A stretch of DNA of 64,000 bases from Bacteroidales bacterium (GTDB taxonomy: Bacteria > Bacteroidota > Bacteroidia > Bacteroidales > F082). Made by a program: the position numbers and the translations under genes. Location: contig JAQVLA010000004.1 in assembly GCA_028704385.1 (NCBI GenBank), forward strand, positions 143,993 to 207,992. The letters are read 5' to 3'. The notes under the pieces were generated by a model. That model worked only from the letters and a program-made list of their open reading frames with translations, was not told the DNA's origin and ran no database searches. Shown here one piece after another: positions 35,456-44,611 of this stretch (the first letter of the stretch is position 1; each line of letters begins with the position of its first letter).

Positions 35456-36703
35456 ATGTCCGAAAATGCAGCATATCAATCACTGACCGGTAAAACACTT
35501 TTGTTGTTTTTTGATCATGACAGGGCCTCGCTGTCCGATCAGTGGCTCGAATTGAAGGATATTAACATTCCATCTTCCATACAGTTTTTTGAGACCAAAG
35601 CGGTTTGGGAAATTTTAATCACCAGGCATGACAAGGTAAACAATAGCCTTCATGCTTCAGTGGTCAGTTATAATGTATCAGGCAGGCAAGAGGAGAAAAA
35701 CCCTGAAGAGCTCTACAGCCAACTCAACCAAATCAAAAGAATTTATTTCCGGCAACTGGATACCCGTAGCCTGCTGCGTTCTGCTTCAGGTGAACGTTTG
35801 CCAAGGATGTTGAGCGGACTTACCGACAATCCGAACGAGGAAATATTAAAGGATTCTGTTTCTGAGCAAAATAGCAAAGTCATTCATGAGCGTTTCAGCA
35901 TACCAATCAACGCTCTTCGTTTTCAGCTCGGGGCAGTTAGTTTCAAACGTAAGTTTTGGTTTAGCCGGGATGCTTTGGATATCCACATCAAGAATTATGA
36001 GCTGAGGGAGGAGTTTGATGCGGTGAAGAATTATTTTATCAATGCGCTCAAGACTAAGCATATAAACGTCAGGGTGAGCTGTGAACTGGAGGGGGATGAG
36101 GTTAGAATTTTGAATGTTTACTCTCCCGAAATTGACCGCATCGACAAAGCCCTGATCGAAACCGTCCGCTTCGAATTTGTGTCAGGGTTCAAACGGAAAA
36201 AGAGTATGCTGGAGATTGACCATTCTTTGTTTACTATGGACGAACTGCTTGCACATTTTGGTGAGCAGGGTTTTCATTCTGATGCTTTTTTTCAGTCCGA
36301 ATCGGATTTATTTGACGATTTGCTACAGATCACTGATACCAAGCACTACCGCAACCTCAGATATTTATCTTCCATCCATGCACATCATATCATGAAGCTC
36401 AGGTTTGTGCTGAAACCTTTTTCGTTTGTTTTTCTGGTTGAAGGAACAAAATACTATCACCTGATCTGGGAAACGCTCGACACAGAGGAAGCAACCTATA
36501 TTTGGAGTTGTGATAAGCAACTGGACGAGCTAAAGCTGGCCATGCGCAAGCTGGATGATATTCTCAATGTGATTAAGGTGCAGGGCAAAACGGCGTATCT
36601 GAATACAGTGGAAGAGCCATTTCAACGAATCTATCACGATTATAGCGATTTGCAGGATGGCTTCCTGAAGTGGAAAGTCGTTCTTGAGCAATGTTTGGCT
36701 TGA
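35456..36703 (+). CDS. Hypothetical protein, 415 residues
   Basis: A soluble protein of 415 residues with no signal peptide or membrane helix. Begins MSENAAYQSLTGKTLLLFFDHD; charged and leucine-rich throughout. I do not recognise the family. The first part (AVWEILITRHDKVNNS) and the region FDDLLQITDTKHYRNLRYLS hold no known catalytic motif. The frame also offers a TTG eight codons earlier; ATG 35456 is chosen. Its stop abuts the stop of dgt on the other strand (no spacer), so the arrangement is tight. Confidence 0.72.
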   Translation: MSENAAYQSLTGKTLLLFFDHDRASLSDQWLELKDINIPSSIQFFETKAVWEILITRHDKVNNSLHASVVSYNVSGRQEEKNPEELYSQLNQIKRIYFRQLDTRSLLRSASGERLPRMLSGLTDNPNEEILKDSVSEQNSKVIHERFSIPINALRFQLGAVSFKRKFWFSRDALDIHIKNYELREEFDAVKNYFINALKTKHINVRVSCELEGDEVRILNVYSPEIDRIDKALIETVRFEFVSGFKRKKSMLEIDHSLFTMDELLAHFGEQGFHSDAFFQSESDLFDDLLQITDTKHYRNLRYLSSIHAHHIMKLRFVLKPFSFVFLVEGTKYYHLIWETLDTEEATYIWSCDKQLDELKLAMRKLDDILNVIKVQGKTAYLNTVEEPFQRIYHDYSDLQDGFLKWKVVLEQCLA

Positions 36704-38023
36704 TCAGCTTTCGATGCCCCTCAGGTCTTTGTAGAGCTGCATGGCATACAGATCGGTCATGCCCGAGATAAAATCGAGCACCGATTGAAGTTTGGTGTAA
36801 TTATCAGCTTTTAATGGTGTAAACTGCTCAGGTAAGAGTGATTGAAGTTTGCGGTGATAATTGGATCCCGGCGACAGCACAGCATTCGAAAACTCTTCCA
36901 TTAAAGTACCTAACACATGAAAACCGGTTAGTTCTATTTTCACCACTTCCGGATGGTTGTATATGGCTTTTACCGAGAGCTTTCGACTCGAATCCATGGC
37001 ATTTTTCAGGTCATCATCAAGATAATCGACCAAACTGCCTGTAAACTCACCAGCCAGGATTTCCTCTTCGTGAGCAACAAAAAGGCTGCTTACAGCTTTT
37101 ACCAAGCGGTTGATGGCTGTTGCTCGCAAAAAGGCGATGCGTTCGTTGGTGTCAGTAACTTCCTGATAAATGCGGTTTTTATAGTTGGCAAATTCCTTAT
37201 CCTCCTGATCGTGGAAAGCTGAGAGCATGGTTTCGGTTTGATCTGTCGAAAGAATCCTGAGCTTGTGTGCATCTTCCATGTCCATGATGAGATAGCTGAT
37301 ATCATCGGCAGCTTCGACCAGATACACCAGCGGATGCCTGACATAAACCGGCATGTCCTGATCTTTTTTTATCAAACCACAGTTTTGGGCTACAACTTCA
37401 AAAGTTGAAATTTCTGAATTGAAGATGCCATACTTCTTGCGATCACCTTTGTAAAATGAAGGGTATGGATACTTTATCAATGAAGCAAGTGTGGCATAAG
37501 TGAGCGAAAAACCGCCCTTTCTTCTGCCACTGAACTGATGGGTAAGCGTGCGAAAGGCATTGGCATTGCCTTCAAAATTGATCAGATCAGACCACTGATT
37601 GGCTGGAATCTGTTCTTTCAGGATTTTGCCTGATCCTTCTTCAAAATAGCTGCTGATGGCTTTTTCGCCGGAATGTCCAAAAGGCGGATTACCCAGGTCG
37701 TGCGCCAGACAGGCCGTTGACACGATGGTGTCAATTTCGTTGACGGCGGTATTGGCCAGTTCTGGCATTTTTTTGATCAGCTCGCGCGAGACGATACGTG
37801 CAATAGACCTGCCAACGCTGGCTACTTCGAGGCTGTGCGTGAGACGGTTATGTACAAATACACTTCCCGGAAGCGGAAATACCTGTGTTTTATTTTGCAA
37901 GCGGCGAAAGGGGCTGCTAAAGATTATCCGGTCGTAATCGCGCTGAAAGGCCGATCGGATATCCTTTTGATCAGTGGAAGAAGTTAATCTTTGGGTTGGC
38001 AGTAGTTGGGTCCAGTTCATCAT
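36704..38023 (-). CDS. dgt: Deoxyguanosinetriphosphate triphosphohydrolase (dGTPase)
   Basis: A 439-residue HD-domain dNTP triphosphohydrolase that cuts dGTP to deoxyguanosine and triphosphate. It shows the family start (RDYDRIIFSSPFRRLQNKTQ), RLTHSLEVASVGR with the first His, ACLAHDLGNPPFGHSGE with the HD pair, and DDISYLIMDMEDA late in the protein with the metal-binding Asp. ATG at 38023, with a second ATG one codon later. Ten bases after tsaD; both on the minus strand. Confidence 0.94.
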   Translation of the reverse strand: MMNWTQLLPTQRLTSSTDQKDIRSAFQRDYDRIIFSSPFRRLQNKTQVFPLPGSVFVHNRLTHSLEVASVGRSIARIVSRELIKKMPELANTAVNEIDTIVSTACLAHDLGNPPFGHSGEKAISSYFEEGSGKILKEQIPANQWSDLINFEGNANAFRTLTHQFSGRRKGGFSLTYATLASLIKYPYPSFYKGDRKKYGIFNSEISTFEVVAQNCGLIKKDQDMPVYVRHPLVYLVEAADDISYLIMDMEDAHKLRILSTDQTETMLSAFHDQEDKEFANYKNRIYQEVTDTNERIAFLRATAINRLVKAVSSLFVAHEEEILAGEFTGSLVDYLDDDLKNAMDSSRKLSVKAIYNHPEVVKIELTGFHVLGTLMEEFSNAVLSPGSNYHRKLQSLLPEQFTPLKADNYTKLQSVLDFISGMTDLYAMQLYKDLRGIES

Positions 38024-38032
38024 GGCATGGAT

Positions 38033-39055
38033 TTATTTTTTAATGCTTTGCCGGGCATAGGGCCTAATATTCTGATCGGCAAAAAGTTTTTGTTTGTATT
38101 TAAAGTATCCTGCCACGGCTATCATGGCTGCATTATCCGTGCTATAGCTCAGTTTTGGGATATAAATCTCCCAGTTATTTTCTGAAGCGGCTTGCTGCAT
38201 TGCCTGATGCAATCCTGTATTGGCCGAAACGCCACCGGCTATTGCTACCTCACGAATGCCGGTCAGCTTCGAAGCCTGTATAAGTTTTTTCATCAAGAGG
38301 TCAACAATGGTATGCTGTATGCTGGCACACAGATCGGCTTTGTGCTTTTCGATGAACAGTTCATCCTTTTTAAGTTCATCCCGAAGGAAATATAAAAAAC
38401 TGGTCTTCAATCCACTGAAGCTATAATTTAGATCAGGAATACGAGGCTCGGCAAATTGAAATGCAAAGGGATTGCCTTGTTGTGCCAGCTTGTCGATTAC
38501 AGGTCCGCCAGGGTAGGGAAGTCCCATGATTTTAGCTGCTTTGTCAAAGGTCTCTCCGGCAGCATCGTCAATGGTTTGCCCAATGATGGCCATGTCGAAA
38601 TAGTCTTTTACCAGCACAATCTGGGTATGTCCTCCTGAAACAGTGAGGCATAGAAATGGAAATTCAGGAACCTTTTTATGCTGTTCGTCAGTGATAAAGT
38701 GAGCTAAGATGTGTGCATCCATATGATCCACTTCCACCATCGGAATATCCATCGCCATTGAGAAAGCCTTGGCAAAGGAAGTGCCGACCAAAAGCGAGCC
38801 AAGCAATCCCGGACCCCTTGTAAAAGCCACAGCTTGCAGTTCATTTTTATTTATATTTGCCTCCTTAATGGCTGTATCAATTACCGGGATGATGTTTTGC
38901 TGATGCGCCCTGGAGGCAAGCTCTGGCACCACTCCTCCGTATTTTTCGTGAACCTTTTGGCTGGCGATGATGTTGGAGCACAATCGGGTACCCTGGAGCA
39001 CAGCGGCAGATGTTTCGTCGCAGGATGATTCGATACCGAGGATGTAGGTGTTCAT
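38033..39055 (-). CDS. tsaD: tRNA N6-adenosine threonylcarbamoyltransferase TsaD
   Basis: A 340-residue TsaD/Kae1 that adds threonylcarbamoyl to A37 of ANN-decoding tRNAs. Motifs: ILGIESSCDETSAAVL at the start, HMDAHILAH with the two metal-binding His, LTVSGGHTQIVL, DDAAGETFDKAAKIMGL and AGGVSANTGL. Full length. It diverges from the TamB gene and probably heads a small unit with dgt. Confidence 0.97.
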   Translation of the reverse strand: MNTYILGIESSCDETSAAVLQGTRLCSNIIASQKVHEKYGGVVPELASRAHQQNIIPVIDTAIKEANINKNELQAVAFTRGPGLLGSLLVGTSFAKAFSMAMDIPMVEVDHMDAHILAHFITDEQHKKVPEFPFLCLTVSGGHTQIVLVKDYFDMAIIGQTIDDAAGETFDKAAKIMGLPYPGGPVIDKLAQQGNPFAFQFAEPRIPDLNYSFSGLKTSFLYFLRDELKKDELFIEKHKADLCASIQHTIVDLLMKKLIQASKLTGIREVAIAGGVSANTGLHQAMQQAASENNWEIYIPKLSYSTDNAAMIAVAGYFKYKQKLFADQNIRPYARQSIKK

Positions 39056-39106
39056 GTTCAGATTTTAAGGGACAAAATTATCAAAAAAAAGATCAGAAAT
39101 AGTGTC

Positions 39107-42100
39107 TTGGCTTTGCTGATGGTGCTGGTTGCACTGCCAGTGAGTCTATACGTTTCCATTCGGGATCCTTTTGTCCAAAATTATCTGGCCAGGCTGGCAA
39201 CCGGTTATCTGTCAAAACAATTAGGAACACCTGTCTTGATCAAAGGATTTTTTATTGATCTTGACCTTTCGCTTACGATTAATGGCTTTGAGGCATATGA
39301 CAAAAAGTCGAACCTGATGTTTGCAGCACCTTATCTGAGGGTGAGCATGATACCACAGGATTTGAAAAATGGGCTTCATATCCGTAAACTCGTTCTTGGA
39401 AAACCTTATGCCTCACTGATTAAGTATGAAAATGAAGAGGATTTAAACCTTCAGTTTTTTACTGATTATTTTGCCGGTGAACAAGCAGATACTACGGTAA
39501 ACGAGTCACCGGGCAATTTTCTGTTAAGGATTGATCAGATACAGATCAGCAAGGGAAGTTTTCAGTTTTGGGATCAGAACAAAGACAGCCCCGGAACCGA
39601 GGGTATGGATTACAGCCATTTGTATATTAGTGACATACGTCTTTCGGCCACTGATTTAGTGTTAATAGGCGACAGTATTTATGCCGATATCCGAAGGTTA
39701 AGAGCGAGAGATACAAGCGGGGTAAGCCTGGAAGACCTGCACGGGATTTTTAGGGCGGGGCCAAATTCTATTCAGGCTAGCAATATGGAATTGGTCACCC
39801 CCAACACCAGCCTCAATATGGACCTGGAATTTCAATATGATTCTTATGCCGATTTTCTTGATTTTGTAGAGAATGTACATATCAAGGCAAGTATCAGGCC
39901 TTCAAAGTTATACATGGCTGATATTGGCTTTTTCGCACCTGTGATGTTTGATATGAAAAATAATGTCAGTCTGGCAGGAGATATCAGTGGTACAGTAGCC
40001 AATTTTTCGACCAGTGATTTTAGTTTTCAAGTGGGGAATTATACCAGTTTTGTTGGCGAATACAGCATCAGAGGCTTACCTGATTTTTTTGAGAGTTATA
40101 TGGAACTTGATATCGACAGGCTGAGAATTAATGCAGATGATCTGGCTGCTTTTTCTCTTCCCGGTAACATGCGTATTACAATTCCGGAGCAATTGAAATC
40201 AGCCGGCAACACCATTGTAAGAGGTACCTTTAAGGGCAAACCGGATGATTTCCTTGCCAGGGCAAATATAACAACAGAGGCAGGTGCGTTGCAATCGGAT
40301 CTGCGGATGTTCAGGGATAAGCAATCGGATGAAATAAATTATGAAGGCCATTTGCAAACTGACAAACTACAGCTTGGCCGCCTGCTGGCTTCAGATCAGA
40401 TCGGGATCCTTTCGATGAGTGCCAGGATAAAAGGCAGCGGTTTGGCAATAGAAACGGCTAACCTGAGTGTTGATGGTGTTTTGAAGCGATTGGACCTGTT
40501 GGGAATTCCCTATCGGCAGATCAAGCTGAATGGCGACATGAGCGGACAGCGGTTTAATGGATATTTAGGTGTAAATGATGAAAAGTTGAAGCTTGATTTC
40601 AATGGCGAAATAGACCTTGAGCCTGAAAAACCGGTGATGGATTTTATGGCCGAAATTGAACATGCAGATTTGTATGGGATGAACCTCCTGAAAACCGATA
40701 CGATTATGCTGCTCAAAACAAAAGTAAGGGCTAATCTCACGGGTTTTAAACCCGATGAACTGGTAGGTTTATTACGCTTAAGTATGACAGAATTCACTGA
40801 TAGCCGGGGAAGTTATCAAATGGATTCATTGGTGCTGAAAGCTACTGATGTTGCCTTGTTGGGCAAGCAATATGAGTTAACGACCGACTTTTTTAAATTC
40901 GAACTTGGAGGTGATGTGCATTTTGCTACCCTGCCGGAATCCGTAAGCAATTATGTGAATCGATATATCCATATTCCGGGTGTTTTGATGGAAGAAAAGG
41001 AAGTGCCTGATCAGGATTTTTTTATGAGCCTGAATTTTTTGGAAACAGAAACACTGACCCGTTTTTTAAGTCCTGTATTAAAGCTGGCTCCCGGCACCTC
41101 TGCCAGCGGTGTGTTTACCAGTAATCGTAACGATCTGGAACTTACTTTCAGATCGCCCTATATCGCTTTTGGTGATTTTAAAATGAAAAATATCTACATC
41201 AAAAACACCAGCGATACGGAGCAGGCTGAATTAGACCTGAGCCTCTCAGAGTTTATCTTTCGCGATTCTACACGGTTTGACACAACCGTGCTCGGGATTC
41301 AACGGCCACATTTTAATATTAAACTTAGAAACGACAGTTTGATGGCAATGCTGCACTGGAACGACAGATTAGAGCCTTCGCGAAATGAGGGGGTTATAAA
41401 TGCTGTTTTTTTACCGGATAGCCTTTATGGGGGTTTATTACAGATCACAAAATCGGATCTCATTGTAAATGATTCAATTTGGCAGCTGGCCGAAAATAAT
41501 CAGGTTCTTTTCAAAAAAGAATATACAGCTGTTTCAAACCTTCGGCTCGATGTTGGGCATCAGTTTATCAGCTTTGATGGTAACCTTCCTGTCAACGAAG
41601 CCGATACGCTGGATATAGTTTTCAGCGACTGGGATATCTCTAATTTCGATCTCATCACTTTAGGATTTGGGATCAACCTGGATGGTATAATTTCGGGTGA
41701 GCTTCAATTGGCTAATTTGGTTCACCGGCCGGCATTCTTTTCAAACCTGAACCTTTCGGGTTTGCATCTGAACACTGAAAAACTGGGCGATGCCCGCATT
41801 ATAAGTAGCTGGAACAATACCGACGAATCAATTTATCTGAATGCACAGATCATCAATGTTGGAAATGTTTCTACAAGCCGGATGCTTAATCTGACCGGAT
41901 TTTATTATCCAACACGGGAGGATGACAATATGTTTTTTGATCTGAATCTGGAGAATTTCAGACTGAGGACTTTAAATCCTTTTCTGACCGGCATCCTGAG
42001 TAATATAGAAGGCCTGGCCAGTGGAGCTTTTAAACTTCGGGGTGCCCTCAAACAGCCCGAACTAACCGGCGAACTTGATCTTTTCCGAACTGCTTTTAAG

Positions 42101-43534
42101 GTAGATTACCTCAATACGTTGTATTCGCTGCAACATAAATTTGTTTTTGAAAAGGACAGAATCGCCTTTCAAGATATGATGCTCTACGATACAACCGGAA
42201 ACAAAGCCATTGTGAGTGGTGAGGTAAGCCACAATCATCTGTCCGGTTTCCGATTCAGGCTCAGGATGGATCCTGAATCATTTATTGCACTCAATACCAC
42301 CCGCGAAATGAATGAGCTGTTTTATGGATCAGCAGTTGTTACTGGTGATGTGCAGATAACGGGACCACTCAACGACATCAACCTGGCAATAAATGCTGCC
42401 ACTAACCGCGGAACAAGATTGTTTATCCCCTTGAATAACAGTGCTTATGTAAGTGATCACGACTTTATAGTTTTTGTTGCTCCTCCAAGTGAAGAAGCTG
42501 AAGCAGTCGCCGCAAAAACTGCAATGCCAAAACCGGCTCAGAACTTCAACCTTAGCCTTAATGCCGCGGTTACACCAGATGCTGGTTTGCAGATTTACCT
42601 ACCTTATAATATGGGCGATCTGGCTGCCAGAGGAAGTGGCAATATAAGGATGGGTGTGAATGCCGCCGGTGATTTCAGCCTGCTGGGCGATTATAATGTG
42701 CAGTCGGGGCAGTTTAATTTTGTGTTTGAAAATCTCGTGCGCAAACGCTTCGAACTGCTCGAAGGCGGACGTATCTCCTGGACAGGTGATCCGCTTGATG
42801 CTGAACTGGACGTAAAAGGTCTGTACCGTGTCAAAACCTCACTGGGTTCATTGGGCATAGTACTCGACTCCAGCTCATCTATCCGAAACAGGGTGAATGT
42901 GGATTGCATCATCCAACTCAAAAACCAATTGTTTAATCCGGATATCAGCTTTAGTATCAGATTGCCAAATGCTGATGATGAAACCCGTCAGATAGTGTTT
43001 TCCGTTTTGGATACCACCAATACCGCACTGATGACCCAGCAAATGATTTCGCTGCTGGTGTTGGGCAGTTTTAGCTATGCCGGAGGAAGTAGTGCCAATT
43101 TGGGAAGTTCCTACATCAATGTGATCAGTAACCAATTGAGCAGCTGGCTGTCACAGATCAGTAAGGATTTTGACGTGGGGCTGCATTACAAACCAGGCGA
43201 TGAGCTTTCGAACGAAGAGCTGGAAGTCGCCCTTTCAACGCAGCTTTTTAACGATCGCGTTACGATTGACGGTAATTTTGGAATGATCAACAATACAAAT
43301 ACCACTCAAAACGCAAGTAATATTGTGGGAGATGTGGATATCACCGTGAAAATTACGAAGGATGGAAGACTCAGAGCCAAAGCATTTAACCATTCCAACG
43401 TAAACTCTTATTATTACTACAGCAACTTCGACAACTATGCGCCTTATACTCAGGGAATAGGTTTGTCGTATCGTCAGGAATTTGATAATTTTGGCGAGCT
43501 GTTCCGCAGAAAGAAAAAACGAAACCCCAATTAA
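39107..43534 (+). CDS. TamB-domain (DUF490) envelope assembly protein
   Basis: A large protein of about 1,475 residues. N-terminal membrane anchor (LLMVLVALPVSLYVSI), a long beta-helical AsmA/TamB-type repeat region, and the C-terminal TamB (DUF490) domain (GDYNVQSGQFNFVFENLVRKRFELLEGG, then DPLDAELDVKG). It is thought to bridge inner and outer membranes and help lipid or barrel delivery. Start problem: the only canonical in-frame codons are TTG 39107 and ATG 39119, both inside the membrane helix. Upstream, ATT 39077 and ATC 39080 would give a proper basic start (IKKKIRNS), suggesting a rare start codon. Diverges from tsaD. Confidence 0.88.
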   Translation: MALLMVLVALPVSLYVSIRDPFVQNYLARLATGYLSKQLGTPVLIKGFFIDLDLSLTINGFEAYDKKSNLMFAAPYLRVSMIPQDLKNGLHIRKLVLGKPYASLIKYENEEDLNLQFFTDYFAGEQADTTVNESPGNFLLRIDQIQISKGSFQFWDQNKDSPGTEGMDYSHLYISDIRLSATDLVLIGDSIYADIRRLRARDTSGVSLEDLHGIFRAGPNSIQASNMELVTPNTSLNMDLEFQYDSYADFLDFVENVHIKASIRPSKLYMADIGFFAPVMFDMKNNVSLAGDISGTVANFSTSDFSFQVGNYTSFVGEYSIRGLPDFFESYMELDIDRLRINADDLAAFSLPGNMRITIPEQLKSAGNTIVRGTFKGKPDDFLARANITTEAGALQSDLRMFRDKQSDEINYEGHLQTDKLQLGRLLASDQIGILSMSARIKGSGLAIETANLSVDGVLKRLDLLGIPYRQIKLNGDMSGQRFNGYLGVNDEKLKLDFNGEIDLEPEKPVMDFMAEIEHADLYGMNLLKTDTIMLLKTKVRANLTGFKPDELVGLLRLSMTEFTDSRGSYQMDSLVLKATDVALLGKQYELTTDFFKFELGGDVHFATLPESVSNYVNRYIHIPGVLMEEKEVPDQDFFMSLNFLETETLTRFLSPVLKLAPGTSASGVFTSNRNDLELTFRSPYIAFGDFKMKNIYIKNTSDTEQAELDLSLSEFIFRDSTRFDTTVLGIQRPHFNIKLRNDSLMAMLHWNDRLEPSRNEGVINAVFLPDSLYGGLLQITKSDLIVNDSIWQLAENNQVLFKKEYTAVSNLRLDVGHQFISFDGNLPVNEADTLDIVFSDWDISNFDLITLGFGINLDGIISGELQLANLVHRPAFFSNLNLSGLHLNTEKLGDARIISSWNNTDESIYLNAQIINVGNVSTSRMLNLTGFYYPTREDDNMFFDLNLENFRLRTLNPFLTGILSNIEGLASGAFKLRGALKQPELTGELDLFRTAFKVDYLNTLYSLQHKFVFEKDRIAFQDMMLYDTTGNKAIVSGEVSHNHLSGFRFRLRMDPESFIALNTTREMNELFYGSAVVTGDVQITGPLNDINLAINAATNRGTRLFIPLNNSAYVSDHDFIVFVAPPSEEAEAVAAKTAMPKPAQNFNLSLNAAVTPDAGLQIYLPYNMGDLAARGSGNIRMGVNAAGDFSLLGDYNVQSGQFNFVFENLVRKRFELLEGGRISWTGDPLDAELDVKGLYRVKTSLGSLGIVLDSSSSIRNRVNVDCIIQLKNQLFNPDISFSIRLPNADDETRQIVFSVLDTTNTALMTQQMISLLVLGSFSYAGGSSANLGSSYINVISNQLSSWLSQISKDFDVGLHYKPGDELSNEELEVALSTQLFNDRVTIDGNFGMINNTNTTQNASNIVGDVDITVKITKDGRLRAKAFNHSNVNSYYYYSNFDNYAPYTQGIGLSYRQEFDNFGELFRRKKKRNPN

Positions 43535-43543
43535 TCAAATAAG

Positions 43544-44611
43544 ATGAAAAAATCAATTCTACTTTTAATTGCAATATTTGGCTTTTTAATAGCGCACACA
43601 CAAATCACGATTACCTCATCGGATATGCCCGCCATTGGCGATACAGTCAGAACAAGTACAGCCTTTGATACGGATGGCTATGATTTTTCGCGAACCGGCG
43701 AAGATTTTAACTGGAATTTTGGCGATCTGATTCCAATAAGCCAGCGCGTAGATACTTTTTTGGCTGTGACATCAACACCGGTTGTCTTTTGGCCTTTTTT
43801 TCTGAGCAGTGCCGATCTGGTAAACACCTTTAATCCTGCCACGCTACTTCCCGGACTGCCTGATACCAGGGCCTATCGTTTTTTAGAAAGCAGCAGCAGC
43901 AGGTATCAGGACTTAGGATATGGCCTGATTTATGAAGGAACGCCAATTCCGTTGAAGTACAATGATCCTGACGAATGGTACCAGTTTCCGATGAATTATG
44001 GTCAAGCCTATTCAGATGAAGCTGCGCTCGAAATGGCCTTGCCTGGCGTAGGCTATGTACTTATCGAGCGGAACCGGCAAAACACCATTGATGGCTGGGG
44101 AAGTCTTACAACACCTTATGGCACCTTCGAAGTGCTGCGGTATAAGTCGGAGGTGTCAGAATATGACAGCCTGGAAATGAATGGGATAGGGCAGGGGATA
44201 TACCGAGATTATACGGAATACCATTGGCTTGCTGAGGGAATGGCTGTCCCGTTGCTGCAGGCTACCATTGATGAAATGTTTGGCACTATGGTTGTTTATC
44301 GTGATTCGGCACGGATAATCAATGTTGGCATGAATGAAAAACAGCCAGCCATCTCAACGCTTTCAATTTTTCCGAATCCGGTAAGTCAATCTGCGACTTT
44401 CAGATTGTATTCAGCGACAGCTTCCACGGCCTGCCTTACTGTTTTTGATCAGCAGGGAAAGCTTGTTTTTTTAGAGGAACGCCTCTTAACACAAGGTGAA
44501 AATCTGATTTTGTTTGATGCTAAAGGACAATTGAAAACGAAAGGACTTTTCACGGTTCAAATTACAGCTAAAGGCGTTCATGCAACAGGCAAAATGCTTG
44601 TTCCCGAATGA
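43544..44611 (+). CDS. Secreted protein with type IX secretion sorting domain
   Basis: A 355-residue protein with a signal peptide (LLLIAIFGFLIAHTQ) and a T9SS type A sorting domain at the C-terminus: ISIFPNPVSQSATF-like start (SIFPNPVSQSATFRLYS), a VFDQQGKLV strand, and GLFTVQITAKG, then the terminal KMLVPE. Such cargo is exported across the outer membrane by the type IX system and the domain is cut off. The central part is unrecognised. The TamB gene ends ten bases before and the helicase gene overlaps its stop by four bases. Confidence 0.85.
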   Translation: MKKSILLLIAIFGFLIAHTQITITSSDMPAIGDTVRTSTAFDTDGYDFSRTGEDFNWNFGDLIPISQRVDTFLAVTSTPVVFWPFFLSSADLVNTFNPATLLPGLPDTRAYRFLESSSSRYQDLGYGLIYEGTPIPLKYNDPDEWYQFPMNYGQAYSDEAALEMALPGVGYVLIERNRQNTIDGWGSLTTPYGTFEVLRYKSEVSEYDSLEMNGIGQGIYRDYTEYHWLAEGMAVPLLQATIDEMFGTMVVYRDSARIINVGMNEKQPAISTLSIFPNPVSQSATFRLYSATASTACLTVFDQQGKLVFLEERLLTQGENLILFDAKGQLKTKGLFTVQITAKGVHATGKMLVPE

